Positions 42,365 to 51,018 are shown, numbered from the stretch's first letter. The stretch is DNA of 64,000 bases from Flavobacteriaceae bacterium MAR_2010_188 (GCA_900104375.1 LT629302.1:2506001-2570000), one strand, 5' to 3'. Notes: a model not told the origin generated them from the letters alone. Made by a program: numbers and translations.

Positions 42365-43064
42365 CGTTCTTAAGATCTTCTGCTCTTCTTACAGTTGAAT
42401 TAAATTCACCTTTTCTTTTCTGCCGATACTCAGTTAATAAAACTCGCATATCCTCGCTCATTTTATTTTTAAGTTCTGCAACTTCAATTGTGTTGTAGGA
42501 TGTCAAAGGAGTGGGTGTTTTTCTTATTTTTCCAGAGTTAGAAATTCTATCTTCAATCCTTCCTCGTTGATTTAATTCCTTATCGATAATATAAACATAT
42601 TGAGAAGATAGATTAGCATCTAAAGCTATATTTGAATCCAAACTGTTGAAAATCCCAAGGATTTCCGCTGGGCTAGCAAATACAAAATGAAAGAATTTTA
42701 GCGATTCATAATCATTGATTTCCTCTTTAAGTCGTTCAACATCCTCTTCGGTGCCGTTTGCAGAAATCAATATAATTTGAAACTTTTTAAAGCCCCTAAA
42801 CTTATCGTAAATCATTTCCTTTAAGTTGGAAGCGGAAGTAACATTATCTAAAGGGTGTTTTCCTAAAAATCCCAAAACCGTAATATGATCCGTTAAAGCG
42901 ATTTCTTCTTCCCCGTCTAAGGTGGAAAGTTCTTTTATATTTTCTCCAACAATGTCTAAGGCAGTATAATTATGTTTGGCAGGTAAAAGCATAATTAAAA
43001 AAACCACTGGCAGAAAAAATAAAATTCCTAGAACTGTGTACCTTTTAATCTTAGTAGTATCCAT
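42354..43064 (-). CDS. Membrane-anchored thioredoxin-like protein without cysteines
   Basis: 236 residues. One TM anchor (about 10-28), then a soluble domain with the rhythm of a thioredoxin/SCO fold: strand ITVLGFLG (about 63-70) where the CxxC loop would follow, helix NLKEMIYDKFRGF, strand FQIILISANG, helix EEDVERLKEEINDY, and strand QYVYIIDKELNQRGRIED. It contains no cysteine at all, so it cannot do redox or Cys-based copper chemistry. A long charged helix closes the protein. It overlaps SCO and is the first gene of the quartet, 96 bases after a terminator. Likely a structural partner of oxidase assembly; this is inference. Confidence 0.75.
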   Translation of the reverse strand: MDTTKIKRYTVLGILFFLPVVFLIMLLPAKHNYTALDIVGENIKELSTLDGEEEIALTDHITVLGFLGKHPLDNVTSASNLKEMIYDKFRGFKKFQIILISANGTEEDVERLKEEINDYESLKFFHFVFASPAEILGIFNSLDSNIALDANLSSQYVYIIDKELNQRGRIEDRISNSGKIRKTPTPLTSYNTIEVAELKNKMSEDMRVLLTEYRQKRKGEFNSTVRRAEDLKNDGE

Positions 43065-43100
43065 AAAGTTATTGGATTAAGACCCAATCTATGACGGTGC

Positions 43101-43134
43101 AAAAATAAAAAAGACAGTCTAGAAAACTGTCTTT
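43101..43134 (-). terminator. Intrinsic terminator of the ctaB-cox unit
   Basis: Stem AAAGACAGT (43110-43118) with ACTGTCTTT (43126-43134), loop of 7; on the minus strand a T-rich tract follows (43109-43101). The sequence TATTTTTG (43107-43100, minus) within this tract fits the -7 consensus and could start the next unit, 36 bases before its ATG. Confidence 0.78.
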
Positions 43135-43160
43135 AATGATTTATTTAACTAGGTTAAATT

Positions 43161-43541
43161 TTAAAAATCTCTTTTAACGTAACCTGTTCTATATACACTT
43201 TCTATATAACCACCTTCTTGCAGCAGAATAAACATTAAGTAGCAAATAAGGAATACTGCAGTCCACACTACCATTCTTCTTAAACTCGCGCGCTCATCTC
43301 TCATGTGCATAAAATCCCATGTAATGTAATAGGCTTTGACCAAAGTAAGGATAATGAATATCCAGTTTAGCAGTTTCATGCCCAAAACAGACATCATTAG
43401 TGCCTGAGGCTTATAGATACCTAAGATTACTTCTATCGCAGTTACGATGGTCAAGAAGACAAGAACACCCCATATTTTTTGAGTGTTGGATTTAAATTTT
43501 ATAAGTCCCCTAAAGATTTCTAGCTTATGTGCGTGTGCCAT
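43161..43541 (-). CDS. Cytochrome c oxidase subunit IV family protein
   Basis: 126 residues, three hydrophobic helices (about 23-43, 47-70, 88-110), with the family text KAYYITWDFMHMRDE between helices two and three. It is the small stabilising subunit of the caa3-type oxidase. It follows subunit III by 21 bases and ends the ctaB-cox unit before the terminator. Confidence 0.88.
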   Translation of the reverse strand: MAHAHKLEIFRGLIKFKSNTQKIWGVLVFLTIVTAIEVILGIYKPQALMMSVLGMKLLNWIFIILTLVKAYYITWDFMHMRDERASLRRMVVWTAVFLICYLMFILLQEGGYIESVYRTGYVKRDF

Positions 43542-43562
43542 TCTTAAGTTAGTTTTTTATTA

Positions 43563-44573
43563 TTAGACCAGATAGAAAAAGGTGAATACGAATACCCATA
43601 CTAAATCTACAAAGTGCCAATATAGTCCTACTTTTTCTACCATTTCATAACTTCCGCGACGTTCGTAAGTCCCAATAATTACATTAAAGAATATAATAAT
43701 GTTTATGATAACTCCCGAAAAAACGTGGAAACCGTGAAATCCGGTTATAAAGAAAAAGAAATCTGCGAACAGATTTGTTCCGTATTCATTTATTTCTAAA
43801 TTGGCGCCTTCTACGACTAATTTTCCGTTGTTCCTTAAGAAATTAAGACCTTCTTCTCTCGGTAGAATAGTTTTTTGACCGTCTTCATTAATAATTTGGT
43901 TACGTACCAAAATGTTTTGATTAGCCTCTAAGCCGGCTACAACGTCATTCACGGAATATGGAGGCAAGGTTCCTTCATCTTGAAACCAAATACCAGTAGA
44001 GCGCATCTGAACAGTTCTTTCGGTAGGTGATGAGACCACGAAATCTCGAAGAGCAACTCGTTTGAAAACCTGCTCACCATCTTCTGATACATATTCTCCA
44101 AATTGAAGAATATTACCACCAGTAGTCTGTACTGCCCCAAAATCACCTTTTATAAATGTTGCCCATTCCCAAGCCTGAGAACCAACGAAGATTAGACCAC
44201 CAATAATGGTAAGGAACATATACCAAGTAACCCTATTCTTTTGCATTTTATGACCTGCATCTACGGCTAATACCATAGTTACTGAAGACATAATTAAGAT
44301 AAATGTCATGAATGCAACATATATCATGGGTAACTCTTGTCCGTGTAAAAATGGGACGTGAGTAAAGACCTCATCAGCAATTGGCCAATATTCTATAAAT
44401 TTAAATCTTGAAAAACCGTAAGCGGCAAGAAAACCAGAGAAAGTCAATGCATCCGAAACAATAAAGAACCACATCATCAATTTGCCATAGCTGGCATTAA
44501 GCGGCTGATTTCCGCCTCCCCAAACTTTGTCCTCTATTCCGGTATCTACCACAGTCGTATCCATAGTATGCAT
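43563..44573 (-). CDS. Heme-copper oxidase subunit III with a large insertion
   Basis: 336 residues versus about 200-260 usually. Helices at about 33-52, 83-105, 115-133 before, and 270-300 and 316-336 after, a soluble insert at about 142-268 that interrupts the membrane domain between GSQAWEWATFIKG and LFADFFFFITGFHGFHV. The insert has mixed strands and charged residues and no metal motif. The core keeps the subunit III markers SQAWEW and HGFHV. The gene lies between the second, short subunit III-like gene and subunit IV. Confidence 0.93.
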   Translation of the reverse strand: MHTMDTTVVDTGIEDKVWGGGNQPLNASYGKLMMWFFIVSDALTFSGFLAAYGFSRFKFIEYWPIADEVFTHVPFLHGQELPMIYVAFMTFILIMSSVTMVLAVDAGHKMQKNRVTWYMFLTIIGGLIFVGSQAWEWATFIKGDFGAVQTTGGNILQFGEYVSEDGEQVFKRVALRDFVVSSPTERTVQMRSTGIWFQDEGTLPPYSVNDVVAGLEANQNILVRNQIINEDGQKTILPREEGLNFLRNNGKLVVEGANLEINEYGTNLFADFFFFITGFHGFHVFSGVIINIIIFFNVIIGTYERRGSYEMVEKVGLYWHFVDLVWVFVFTFFYLV

Positions 44574-44610
44574 TTATCTGTTAAAAGTTGCACAAAAATA
44601 ATCATTTTAT

Positions 44611-45192
44611 TTATCTAAAGAAATATAAAAACAAAAAGAGGTAGACCCATAGAATGTCTATGAAATGCCAAAAAGTGCCCGCCAATTCTAGCCCCAACAT
44701 ATTTGTTGGACTGTACTTTTGTTTAAAATGATTATAAATAACCACCAGTAAACATATCAATCCAATTACAACGTGCAATATATGCACAAAGGCAATCAGA
44801 AAGATAAAAGACATGGTGACATTGCTTGTTGGTCCTGTAAAGTTGTAACCGTCAGCTATTATTTGGTTAAATCCATTAAACTGAGTGATTATAAATGCCA
44901 CTCCTATAATTGTAGTGCTGATCAACCAAATAGTTGTCATCTTCGCTTCACCTTTCTTTAAAGACCTCTTTGCTAGTATGAACGTTATACTGCTAATAAT
45001 AATTAAAACAGTACTGATGGTAAATGCCGTAGGTAAAGGATAATCACTGAGCCAATCTGGGCGACTACTGCTTACAATTACGGCACTCGTCCAGCCGGCA
45101 AATGACATTATTAGGGATATAATCCCGAACCAAAGCATCATCTTCTTAGCCCTGTTGTTCTTTTCTTCGAATGTGCCTTCGGTTAAATCCAT
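44611..45192 (-). CDS. Heme-copper oxidase subunit III-like protein (short)
   Basis: 193 residues with five hydrophobic helices; SFIFLIAFVHILHVVIGL and the terminal GTFWHFIDILWVYLFLFLYF match subunit III (helices with H-I-L-H-V and W-H-F-x-D). It starts 2 bases after ctaB stops and precedes the longer subunit III gene by about 37 bases. The two-gene subunit III arrangement is usual in flavobacterial caa3 clusters; subunits I and II are outside the window. Confidence 0.93.
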   Translation of the reverse strand: MDLTEGTFEEKNNRAKKMMLWFGIISLIMSFAGWTSAVIVSSSRPDWLSDYPLPTAFTISTVLIIISSITFILAKRSLKKGEAKMTTIWLISTTIIGVAFIITQFNGFNQIIADGYNFTGPTSNVTMSFIFLIAFVHILHVVIGLICLLVVIYNHFKQKYSPTNMLGLELAGTFWHFIDILWVYLFLFLYFFR

Positions 45193-45193
45193 T

Positions 45194-46087
45194 TTATTGT
45201 AGAAACTTGTCGATTACGTAAATGATTTGTAATAAGGTAATATAAGTAACGCTAGCTAGCATCAGTTTTTTGGCGGCTTCAGAAGTTCTTAGTTTGAAAA
45301 GTCTAATCGCATGATAAAGCATAAAGATTCCCAGACAAAGAACTATAAGCATAGAAACAATTGATAGTTTTAAATCCCCAGTAAAATTGAAGACAGGTAA
45401 AATTGAAACCAAGATAGTCCAAATAGTGTACATGATTATTTGTACAGCGGTCCCCTTATCTTTTTTTCCGGTGGGGAGCATAAAGAATCCTCCTTTTTTG
45501 TAATCATCGTATAGAAACCATCCTATTGCCCAAAAATGTGGAAATTGCCAAAAAAACTGTACTGCAAAAAGGATTCCCGGTTCAATTCCAAAATCGTTTC
45601 TAGCGGCCACCCATCCCAACATAAATGGAATTGCCCCAGGTATGGCCCCGGCGAAAACAGATAGCGGGGTACGAGTTTTTAAAGGCGTATAGACACAGGT
45701 ATATAAGAATATTGAAATCGCCCCATACATTGCGGTTTTAGGGTTGATGATGTAAAGAGTAATGATGCCGAGAATCGTAAATATAGATGCAATTAGGAAG
45801 GCGGTATTAACAGACATTCTTCCAGCAGGAATAGGTCTGTTTTTTGTTCTATCCATCAAAGCATCCAAATCTTTTTCTATGATCTGGTTGAAAGCATTTG
45901 AAGCTCCAACCATAAAATAGCCTCCGAAACACAGTAAGACCAATATGAAAAAATCAACTTTCTCTACTCCTAATAAGTATCCTGCAATAGATGAGAATAC
46001 AACGCTGACAGACAGTCTTATCTTTGTGATTTCCTTAAAATCGGAAATCCATGAATTAACTGATAACGTTGAATTTGGAGTGTTCAA
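45194..46087 (-). CDS. ctaB: Protoheme IX farnesyltransferase (heme o synthase)
   Basis: 297 residues with about nine membrane helices. The prenyl-diphosphate site NAFNQIIEKDLDALMDRTKN (with D-x3-D) is at about 63-82 and a second polar loop YDDYKKGGFFMLP is near 195-207. It adds the farnesyl tail to heme b to make heme o for the oxidase. It leads the ctaB-coxIII-coxIII-coxIV unit and has a good promoter upstream. Confidence 0.96.
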   Translation of the reverse strand: MNTPNSTLSVNSWISDFKEITKIRLSVSVVFSSIAGYLLGVEKVDFFILVLLCFGGYFMVGASNAFNQIIEKDLDALMDRTKNRPIPAGRMSVNTAFLIASIFTILGIITLYIINPKTAMYGAISIFLYTCVYTPLKTRTPLSVFAGAIPGAIPFMLGWVAARNDFGIEPGILFAVQFFWQFPHFWAIGWFLYDDYKKGGFFMLPTGKKDKGTAVQIIMYTIWTILVSILPVFNFTGDLKLSIVSMLIVLCLGIFMLYHAIRLFKLRTSEAAKKLMLASVTYITLLQIIYVIDKFLQ

Positions 46088-46119
46088 GAATGTTTAATTT
46101 CTCTCTTTAAATGCGAGTG

Positions 46120-46150
46120 CAAAGATACCTTGAAAAAAAGTTATGAGCAA
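46120..46150 (-). promoter_or_regulatory. Promoter of ctaB
   Basis: Minus strand -33 TTG (46150-46148), 20-base spacer, -7 TATCTTTG (46127-46120), 32 bases before the ctaB ATG. Confidence 0.65.
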
Positions 46151-46206
46151 TTGATATTTAAATTAAATAAAGGGGTATAAAGTTTTAGTAACTTTATAAA
46201 AAATCT

Positions 46207-47121
46207 ATGAAATCGAAATCCGAAACCATGAAAAAAATTAAATCTTACTCTTTAGTATTAGCTGGACTAATTGGTTTAACTGCAAATTCTCAAAATTTTG
46301 ATGGTGTAGAAATTAAGACGACCCAAGTGACAGACCATATCTATATGCTGCAAGGGGCTGGAGGAAATATCGGTGTTTCATCTGGCGAGGATGGTATTTT
46401 TGTAATCGACGACCAATTTGCGCCTTTATCCTCAAAGATTTTAGCCGCTATAAGAGAAATCAGCGATGCCGATATAAAATATTTGGTCAATACGCATTGG
46501 CATGGAGACCACACTGGTGGGAATGTAAATATGAATGCGGCCGGGGCCACTATAATCGCTCATGACAACGTAAGGAAAAGGTTAGAAGAAACACCTAAAC
46601 CAGATAGCACATACGCACCAAAAGAGGCGTTACCAGTCATTACTTTTAATGATAAAATGCATATCCATATCAACGGAGAAGAAGTTGATGTAATACATGT
46701 TGCAAATGCTCATACCGATGGAGATTCACAATTGTATTTTACTAAAAGCAATGTTTTACATACCGGAGATACTTATGTTAACAAGAGCTATCCATTTATC
46801 GACCTGAGCTCTGGTGGCTCCATGGATGGTTATATCAATGCGGTAAGAACAGCAATCGTCTTGATTAACGACGAAACAAAGGTTATTCCTGGACATGGTG
46901 AACTTTCGAACAAATCAGAGTATGCCGTGTTTTTTAGTATGCTTATAAACATGCGCGATTCTGTTCAGAAGGCCATTGACGCCGGTAAAACTGAAGAAGA
47001 AATTGTAGCAGATACCACCATCACCGCAACATTTGATAGACTTGGATATGGCAATGGATTTATAAGTTCTGAAAAGTTTAGACAAACAGTATATTCAAGC
47101 CTCAAGGCTTCGAAAAAGTAG
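46207..47121 (+). CDS. Secreted metallo-beta-lactamase-fold hydrolase
   Basis: 304 residues. ATG at 46207, with another ATG at 46228 giving a cleaner signal peptide (MKKIKSYSLVLAGLIG, cleavage near NSQ). The zinc-binding motif HWHGDHTGG is at about 98-106, further ligands H in HTDGDSQLYF and HTGDTYVNKSYPF, and a last His in PGHGELSN. It belongs to a periplasmic MBL-fold group related to class B enzymes; a beta-lactamase activity cannot be claimed from sequence. It converges with remB, stops 1 base apart. Confidence 0.9.
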   Translation: MKSKSETMKKIKSYSLVLAGLIGLTANSQNFDGVEIKTTQVTDHIYMLQGAGGNIGVSSGEDGIFVIDDQFAPLSSKILAAIREISDADIKYLVNTHWHGDHTGGNVNMNAAGATIIAHDNVRKRLEETPKPDSTYAPKEALPVITFNDKMHIHINGEEVDVIHVANAHTDGDSQLYFTKSNVLHTGDTYVNKSYPFIDLSSGGSMDGYINAVRTAIVLINDETKVIPGHGELSNKSEYAVFFSMLINMRDSVQKAIDAGKTEEEIVADTTITATFDRLGYGNGFISSEKFRQTVYSSLKASKK

Positions 47122-47122
47122 A

Positions 47123-49228
47123 TTATAAATCGAAATACCAGTTAAATAAGTCAGTTCTAAGTCCGATAGAAAACCAAAAGGTACTGCTCTGATGAGTTGA
47201 TGCGGTATCCATTATTGGGTCAAAATCCCTGTATATTAGGTTGGTAAAAAGCTTTAGGTTGGTGACTGGATTAATAATATATCCGGCTTGGACTTCCCCG
47301 TGAAAAACATTGGTTGTATTACCCTGACCAACTTTTATTCCCGTATCTCCTACTCTATCATTTTCTGTTCTATAGATATCACCGCCATAATAATCGCCGT
47401 TTTCAGAATCGAAATCAAAACCACGTTTACCGAAAATAAATTTTGCATCGCCATACCACCTCTTATAATTATAGCGACCAATAACTATAAATTCACTAAA
47501 ATTAGCCCCCAATAGATGGGCCATTGGCTGGTTAGCGTGTCCGTAATTTAAAACAATGGTATTGTGGGAATAGGTGTAAGGTCTAACCCTATTGTATTCT
47601 AATTGAAGCATAAGATCTTCAACCTTAAAAGCATTATAATACTTAGCTCCTATTTGATATCCAAACTTGTTTTTCCAGCTTTTATTCCCGCCTTTCACAT
47701 CACCCAATGAAAATTCGTCCAACACAAACTGACTGTAGAAATTAATGCTACTATTAAATTTATATTTTGCAGATGCACCAAGGATGGCATTACCAGCACC
47801 CTGACCAGTTTCAAACTCTATGGCCCTATAAAAAATGATTGGGTTCAAATAATTTGCATCAAATCCTCGATCGTTTGTGTTGGTCCATATAACTGATTCA
47901 AAGAGTCCAACATTAAGCTTTTTGCTCACATTAATACTTAAATAATGATTAGCCATATATTTTCGCTTATATGTCTTTTCTGATATCACTTCTGGTCTTA
48001 CATCACTTAGCCACATCCAGGTATTAGTGTATTTAATTTTCCAGAAATCTGTATTCAGCTTTAAAAAGGTATAAGGACTTGTGAAGTCAGACTGAAATAA
48101 GGAACGATAACCATCGCCTATGAAATTTTTTCCATGCCCAAACTGAACATTAAAAACACTTGCAGGAGAATATGAAAGATATGCTTCTGCTACCGGATAA
48201 TCATATGCATCATCCTTAAACTGCTTTGCAATGCCTCTTCCAGGTATTAAGACTGGGTCGGGGCCTTGAGCCTTAATACTTTCTGCATACTCATTATAGT
48301 ACTGGGCAAACCTGCCTTGACTTTCAAACACAGAGGCAGAAAAATTAAGTTTATTTCCTAAACCACCTTGTATAATAATTCCTCGAGTGTTGTTGAAAGT
48401 GGTATCAAAATCTGCTTCAGAATCCTTACCAACTTGAAGGTCAAAAATTGGATCAGCCACAAACCAATAATCATCACTTTGTACTCTAACTAAATGCTCA
48501 TTCCATAATTTCCTTTCCCACCAAGCGTCAGAGCCTTTAATCATTGATTCTTTCTCTGCTTTAAAATCATAATATTTCGCCACATCATCATACAAAAATG
48601 GCTTTGCCGCAGTATGACTATTGGTCCCAACCATGTTCATGTTAGCATCGAACCTTGAATAATAGCTATGAGTAAAGGGAATATTTAATTGGCTGCTATA
48701 TTCCAACTTTTTATAAGGTTGAAGGCTTTGAGAAACGCTATCATACTCTTCTGAGATTACCTCCTCTAAGCTTTTCTCTTTTATAATAGCCGATTGCTCT
48801 ACAACGGAATTCACTATCGTTGCGGGGTCCTCCAAAGGGATTTTAATGGTTAAGGAATATTGAAAATAAATTGGTCTTCCATTATAAGTGCCGGGTTGCA
48901 GTTTAGGAATTTCAGAAAAAACACTAGTCGTCTCTTCCTTAAGTTCGTCATAAATAGCATCTACATAGAGTACCTTAATCTGTCCTTCCTTATCTACTTC
49001 AAAAAGAACCTTAATATCACCTTTATATTTTTCATCATCTACCTTCTGTGGTACATCAAAGTTTTCAAAAATGAATTGATTGATTTTATTGTTAAAACAA
49101 GTCTTTAAATCGGCTACCGCTTCATTTTCACATTCAGGAAAGACAGGTGATTTTTCGTAGGTATCAATATTTTGGGAATACGACAAAAAGCCCGAAATCA
49201 ATAGGAAAAGCAGGAGTATTTTATTCAT
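47123..49228 (-). CDS. remB: RemB-like gliding-motility outer-membrane protein with TonB-C-like N-terminal module
   Basis: 701 residues. Signal peptide to about 18 (SYSQ). Residues about 28-132 form a module with PVFPECE ... LKTCF, VLFEVDKEGQI and IPKLQPG, plainly related to the TonB C-terminal domains encoded next door. The rest (about 160-701) is a Wzi-like outer-membrane barrel with GHGKNFIGDGYRSLFQSD and many aromatic strand ends. In Flavobacterium johnsoniae remB lies near sprA and matters for gliding on surfaces; gene order here (sprA, gcvH, vanZ, tonB, remB) fits. The homology call rests on order and architecture, not a database search. Confidence 0.75.
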   Translation of the reverse strand: MNKILLLFLLISGFLSYSQNIDTYEKSPVFPECENEAVADLKTCFNNKINQFIFENFDVPQKVDDEKYKGDIKVLFEVDKEGQIKVLYVDAIYDELKEETTSVFSEIPKLQPGTYNGRPIYFQYSLTIKIPLEDPATIVNSVVEQSAIIKEKSLEEVISEEYDSVSQSLQPYKKLEYSSQLNIPFTHSYYSRFDANMNMVGTNSHTAAKPFLYDDVAKYYDFKAEKESMIKGSDAWWERKLWNEHLVRVQSDDYWFVADPIFDLQVGKDSEADFDTTFNNTRGIIIQGGLGNKLNFSASVFESQGRFAQYYNEYAESIKAQGPDPVLIPGRGIAKQFKDDAYDYPVAEAYLSYSPASVFNVQFGHGKNFIGDGYRSLFQSDFTSPYTFLKLNTDFWKIKYTNTWMWLSDVRPEVISEKTYKRKYMANHYLSINVSKKLNVGLFESVIWTNTNDRGFDANYLNPIIFYRAIEFETGQGAGNAILGASAKYKFNSSINFYSQFVLDEFSLGDVKGGNKSWKNKFGYQIGAKYYNAFKVEDLMLQLEYNRVRPYTYSHNTIVLNYGHANQPMAHLLGANFSEFIVIGRYNYKRWYGDAKFIFGKRGFDFDSENGDYYGGDIYRTENDRVGDTGIKVGQGNTTNVFHGEVQAGYIINPVTNLKLFTNLIYRDFDPIMDTASTHQSSTFWFSIGLRTDLFNWYFDL

Positions 49229-49282
49229 AAAGTTGAAGCAATCTTTAAAAAAGGAAAGATACTATTTTTTTGATAACCCCAT

Positions 49283-49313
49283 AAAAAAACCGCGGTCAAC
49301 AAGACCACGGCTT
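49283..49313 (-). terminator. Intrinsic terminator after the downstream tonB
   Basis: Minus strand AGCCGTGGTC, loop TTGT, GACCGCGGTT, then seven T (49289-49283). It separates tonB from remB. Confidence 0.78.
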
Positions 49314-49330
49314 TCTATATATAAAACGGC

Positions 49331-50119
49331 TCAATCTTGAACCTTAAATACAATTGGAAGTTGATAAATTAACCTTACAGCTCTTTCCCTTTGTTTTGCA
49401 GGCTGCATATTAGGAATCAATTCAATCACGCGCTTTGCCTCTTTCTCCAAATTTTTAGTAGGCGCACGGGTGATGATGTCCTGTACCTTTCCTGATTTAT
49501 CAATAGTAAATTGAACAGAGATTTTCTGAATGCCAATTAATCCAGAACCATAACCCGCGTCGGAATTAAATTGCTTCTGTATTAATGTAGCAAGTTTCTC
49601 GGACATGCACTTTCTTCTTTCTTCATTGTTTGTAGAGCTTTCGCAACCAGGATAAATCGGAACTTTTTCAACATTAATCATATTGAACGGCTCATCAATT
49701 TCCTCCGGCTCGTCAATAACTTCAATGCTTTCAATTTCTAAAGGAGCAGAAGTAGTTTCTGGATTCATAAACTCAGTAATTAACGCATCGGGGGTGTTAT
49801 CTATAACCACTTCTAATTTTTGACCCTGAAAAATTACTTGCTTCTGAACTTCTTTAGGTTTTTCCTTGGTCTTCTCGATTACGAAGTTAGTGGCCAAGGA
49901 TGGCTCGGTAGTCTCCGTCCAATCAACATTTTCATAGGCAATGGTTGCGTTTTTAAAATTCATTTCGAGAAGCGAGTACACTCCCAGTAGGCAGAGTATA
50001 AGCCCAACTTGAAAATAAAGCGTAGAGTTTGTTCGTAGATTTACTTCATGCTTTTGAGATTTCGATACAGGAAAAACGCTCTGGTCAGCATTTTTCGGTG
50101 TTTTGTTAAGATTTTTCAT
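49331..50119 (-). CDS. Energy transducer TonB (paralogue without proline tract)
   Basis: 262 residues. A longer cytoplasmic N-terminus (about 1-32), one TM helix (about 33-50), an acidic periplasmic linker about 55-150 with almost no proline run, and the C-terminal TonB domain (about 153-262) with VPIYPGCESS ... RRKCMS, VQFTIDKSGKV, NMQPAKQR and YQLPIVFKVQD. It would transmit the proton-motive force to outer-membrane transporters with ExbB/D (not in window). The downstream neighbour remB shares the C-terminal module. Confidence 0.92.
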   Translation of the reverse strand: MKNLNKTPKNADQSVFPVSKSQKHEVNLRTNSTLYFQVGLILCLLGVYSLLEMNFKNATIAYENVDWTETTEPSLATNFVIEKTKEKPKEVQKQVIFQGQKLEVVIDNTPDALITEFMNPETTSAPLEIESIEVIDEPEEIDEPFNMINVEKVPIYPGCESSTNNEERRKCMSEKLATLIQKQFNSDAGYGSGLIGIQKISVQFTIDKSGKVQDIITRAPTKNLEKEAKRVIELIPNMQPAKQRERAVRLIYQLPIVFKVQD

Positions 50120-50177
50120 GATAATGAAATTTAAATGTTAATATTATGCTAAAATCTCAACAAACGTACCAAAAGCA

Positions 50178-50207
50178 AAATCCCGTCTAATTTCTTAGAC
50201 GGGATTT
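50178..50207 (-). terminator. Intrinsic terminator between the two tonB genes
   Basis: Stem AAATCCCGTCTAA (50178-50190) with its perfect complement (50195-50207), 4-base loop TTTC. On the minus strand TTTTGCTTTT follows. Confidence 0.83.
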
Positions 50208-50230
50208 AAATATATTGTAAAAAGTTATTT

Positions 50231-50953
50231 TTAGTCTTGTACTTGGAAAACTATTGGCAATGAATAAGGCACAATTACCGCTTTTCCTCTTTGCTTACCT
50301 GGTTGCATCTTTGGAAGTAACCCAATTACTCTTGCTGCTTCTTTCTCTAAACCTGGGTGAGGAGCTCTAGATTTGATTCCAGTAACATTTCCGTTTTTGT
50401 CAATTTTGAAAATAACGTTAATACGTTGTCTTCCTGAAAGACCTAAATCCCCAGCTAATTCAGTATTGAATTTGCTAGTAACGAATTTCTGGATTTTATC
50501 GGACATGCACTGTTTTTTTGCATTGTTTCCCGCTTCATTCTCACAACCTGGAAAAATCGGCACATTTTCGATAACCGCAAATGGAACTTCGATATCTTCT
50601 TCAACTTCGTCCACTTTTACATCTTCGACTTCAATAATTTCGTCCGTCTGGTCAGTTTCAGTAGACTCAATTACCGTTTCCTCAACCTCTACTTCATCTT
50701 CAACGATTTCAATTTCTTCTGGAGCTGCAGGCGGCGGCGGCGGCGGCGGCGGTGTCTTAATCTGTTCTGTGATTGGGATTTCCTCTTCTAATTCCGCATC
50801 CATATTCAACATACCTATGTCGATATCAGATTTGTCATACGTTTTGTAGTTGATCATAATATTAGTGATCAACAACATTAATGCAAGACCGACAGCAAAG
50901 TATAAAGAGCTGTTACGACCTACATCTGATTTTGGGTTTTTCTTCGGTTCCAT
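50231..50953 (-). CDS. Energy transducer TonB (polyproline paralogue)
   Basis: 240 residues. Short N-terminus, TM helix about 17-35, linker with eight consecutive prolines (about 69-76) followed by a Glu/Asp/Val-rich stretch, and the TonB C-terminal domain (about 128-240) with VPIFPGCENE ... KKQCMSDK, FKIDKNGNV, KMQPGKQRG and YSLPIVFQVQD. Nearly the same C-terminal domain is repeated in the next gene and in remB. The proline tract is encoded by a CCG microsatellite. Confidence 0.94.
   Translation of the reverse strand: MEPKKNPKSDVGRNSSLYFAVGLALMLLITNIMINYKTYDKSDIDIGMLNMDAELEEEIPITEQIKTPPPPPPPPAAPEEIEIVEDEVEVEETVIESTETDQTDEIIEVEDVKVDEVEEDIEVPFAVIENVPIFPGCENEAGNNAKKQCMSDKIQKFVTSKFNTELAGDLGLSGRQRINVIFKIDKNGNVTGIKSRAPHPGLEKEAARVIGLLPKMQPGKQRGKAVIVPYSLPIVFQVQD
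50730..50753. repeat. (GGC/CCG) trinucleotide tract in tonB
   Basis: Seven GGC units and one GGT on the plus strand, seven CCG plus ACC-phase context on the minus strand; it encodes the eight-proline tract as CCG-CCG-...-CCT. Slippage here would change length in steps of one proline without breaking the frame. Confidence 0.85.
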
Positions 50954-51018
50954 GCGCGTAAGATGTTTTAAGGAATGCTAAGATAACCAAATAATAGTCA
51001 AAAAAGCAAACGATTGTT

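Noticed and set aside
46207-47121. MBL-fold protein as an antibiotic-resistance beta-lactamase
   Set aside because: It has the zinc-binding HxHxDH pattern of the wide superfamily, but nothing that separates a true carbapenemase from other periplasmic hydrolases.
50373-50849. 158-codon open frame antisense to the polyproline tonB
   Set aside because: It is the complement of tonB; the glycine run is only the reverse of the CCG tract and there is no recognisable product.
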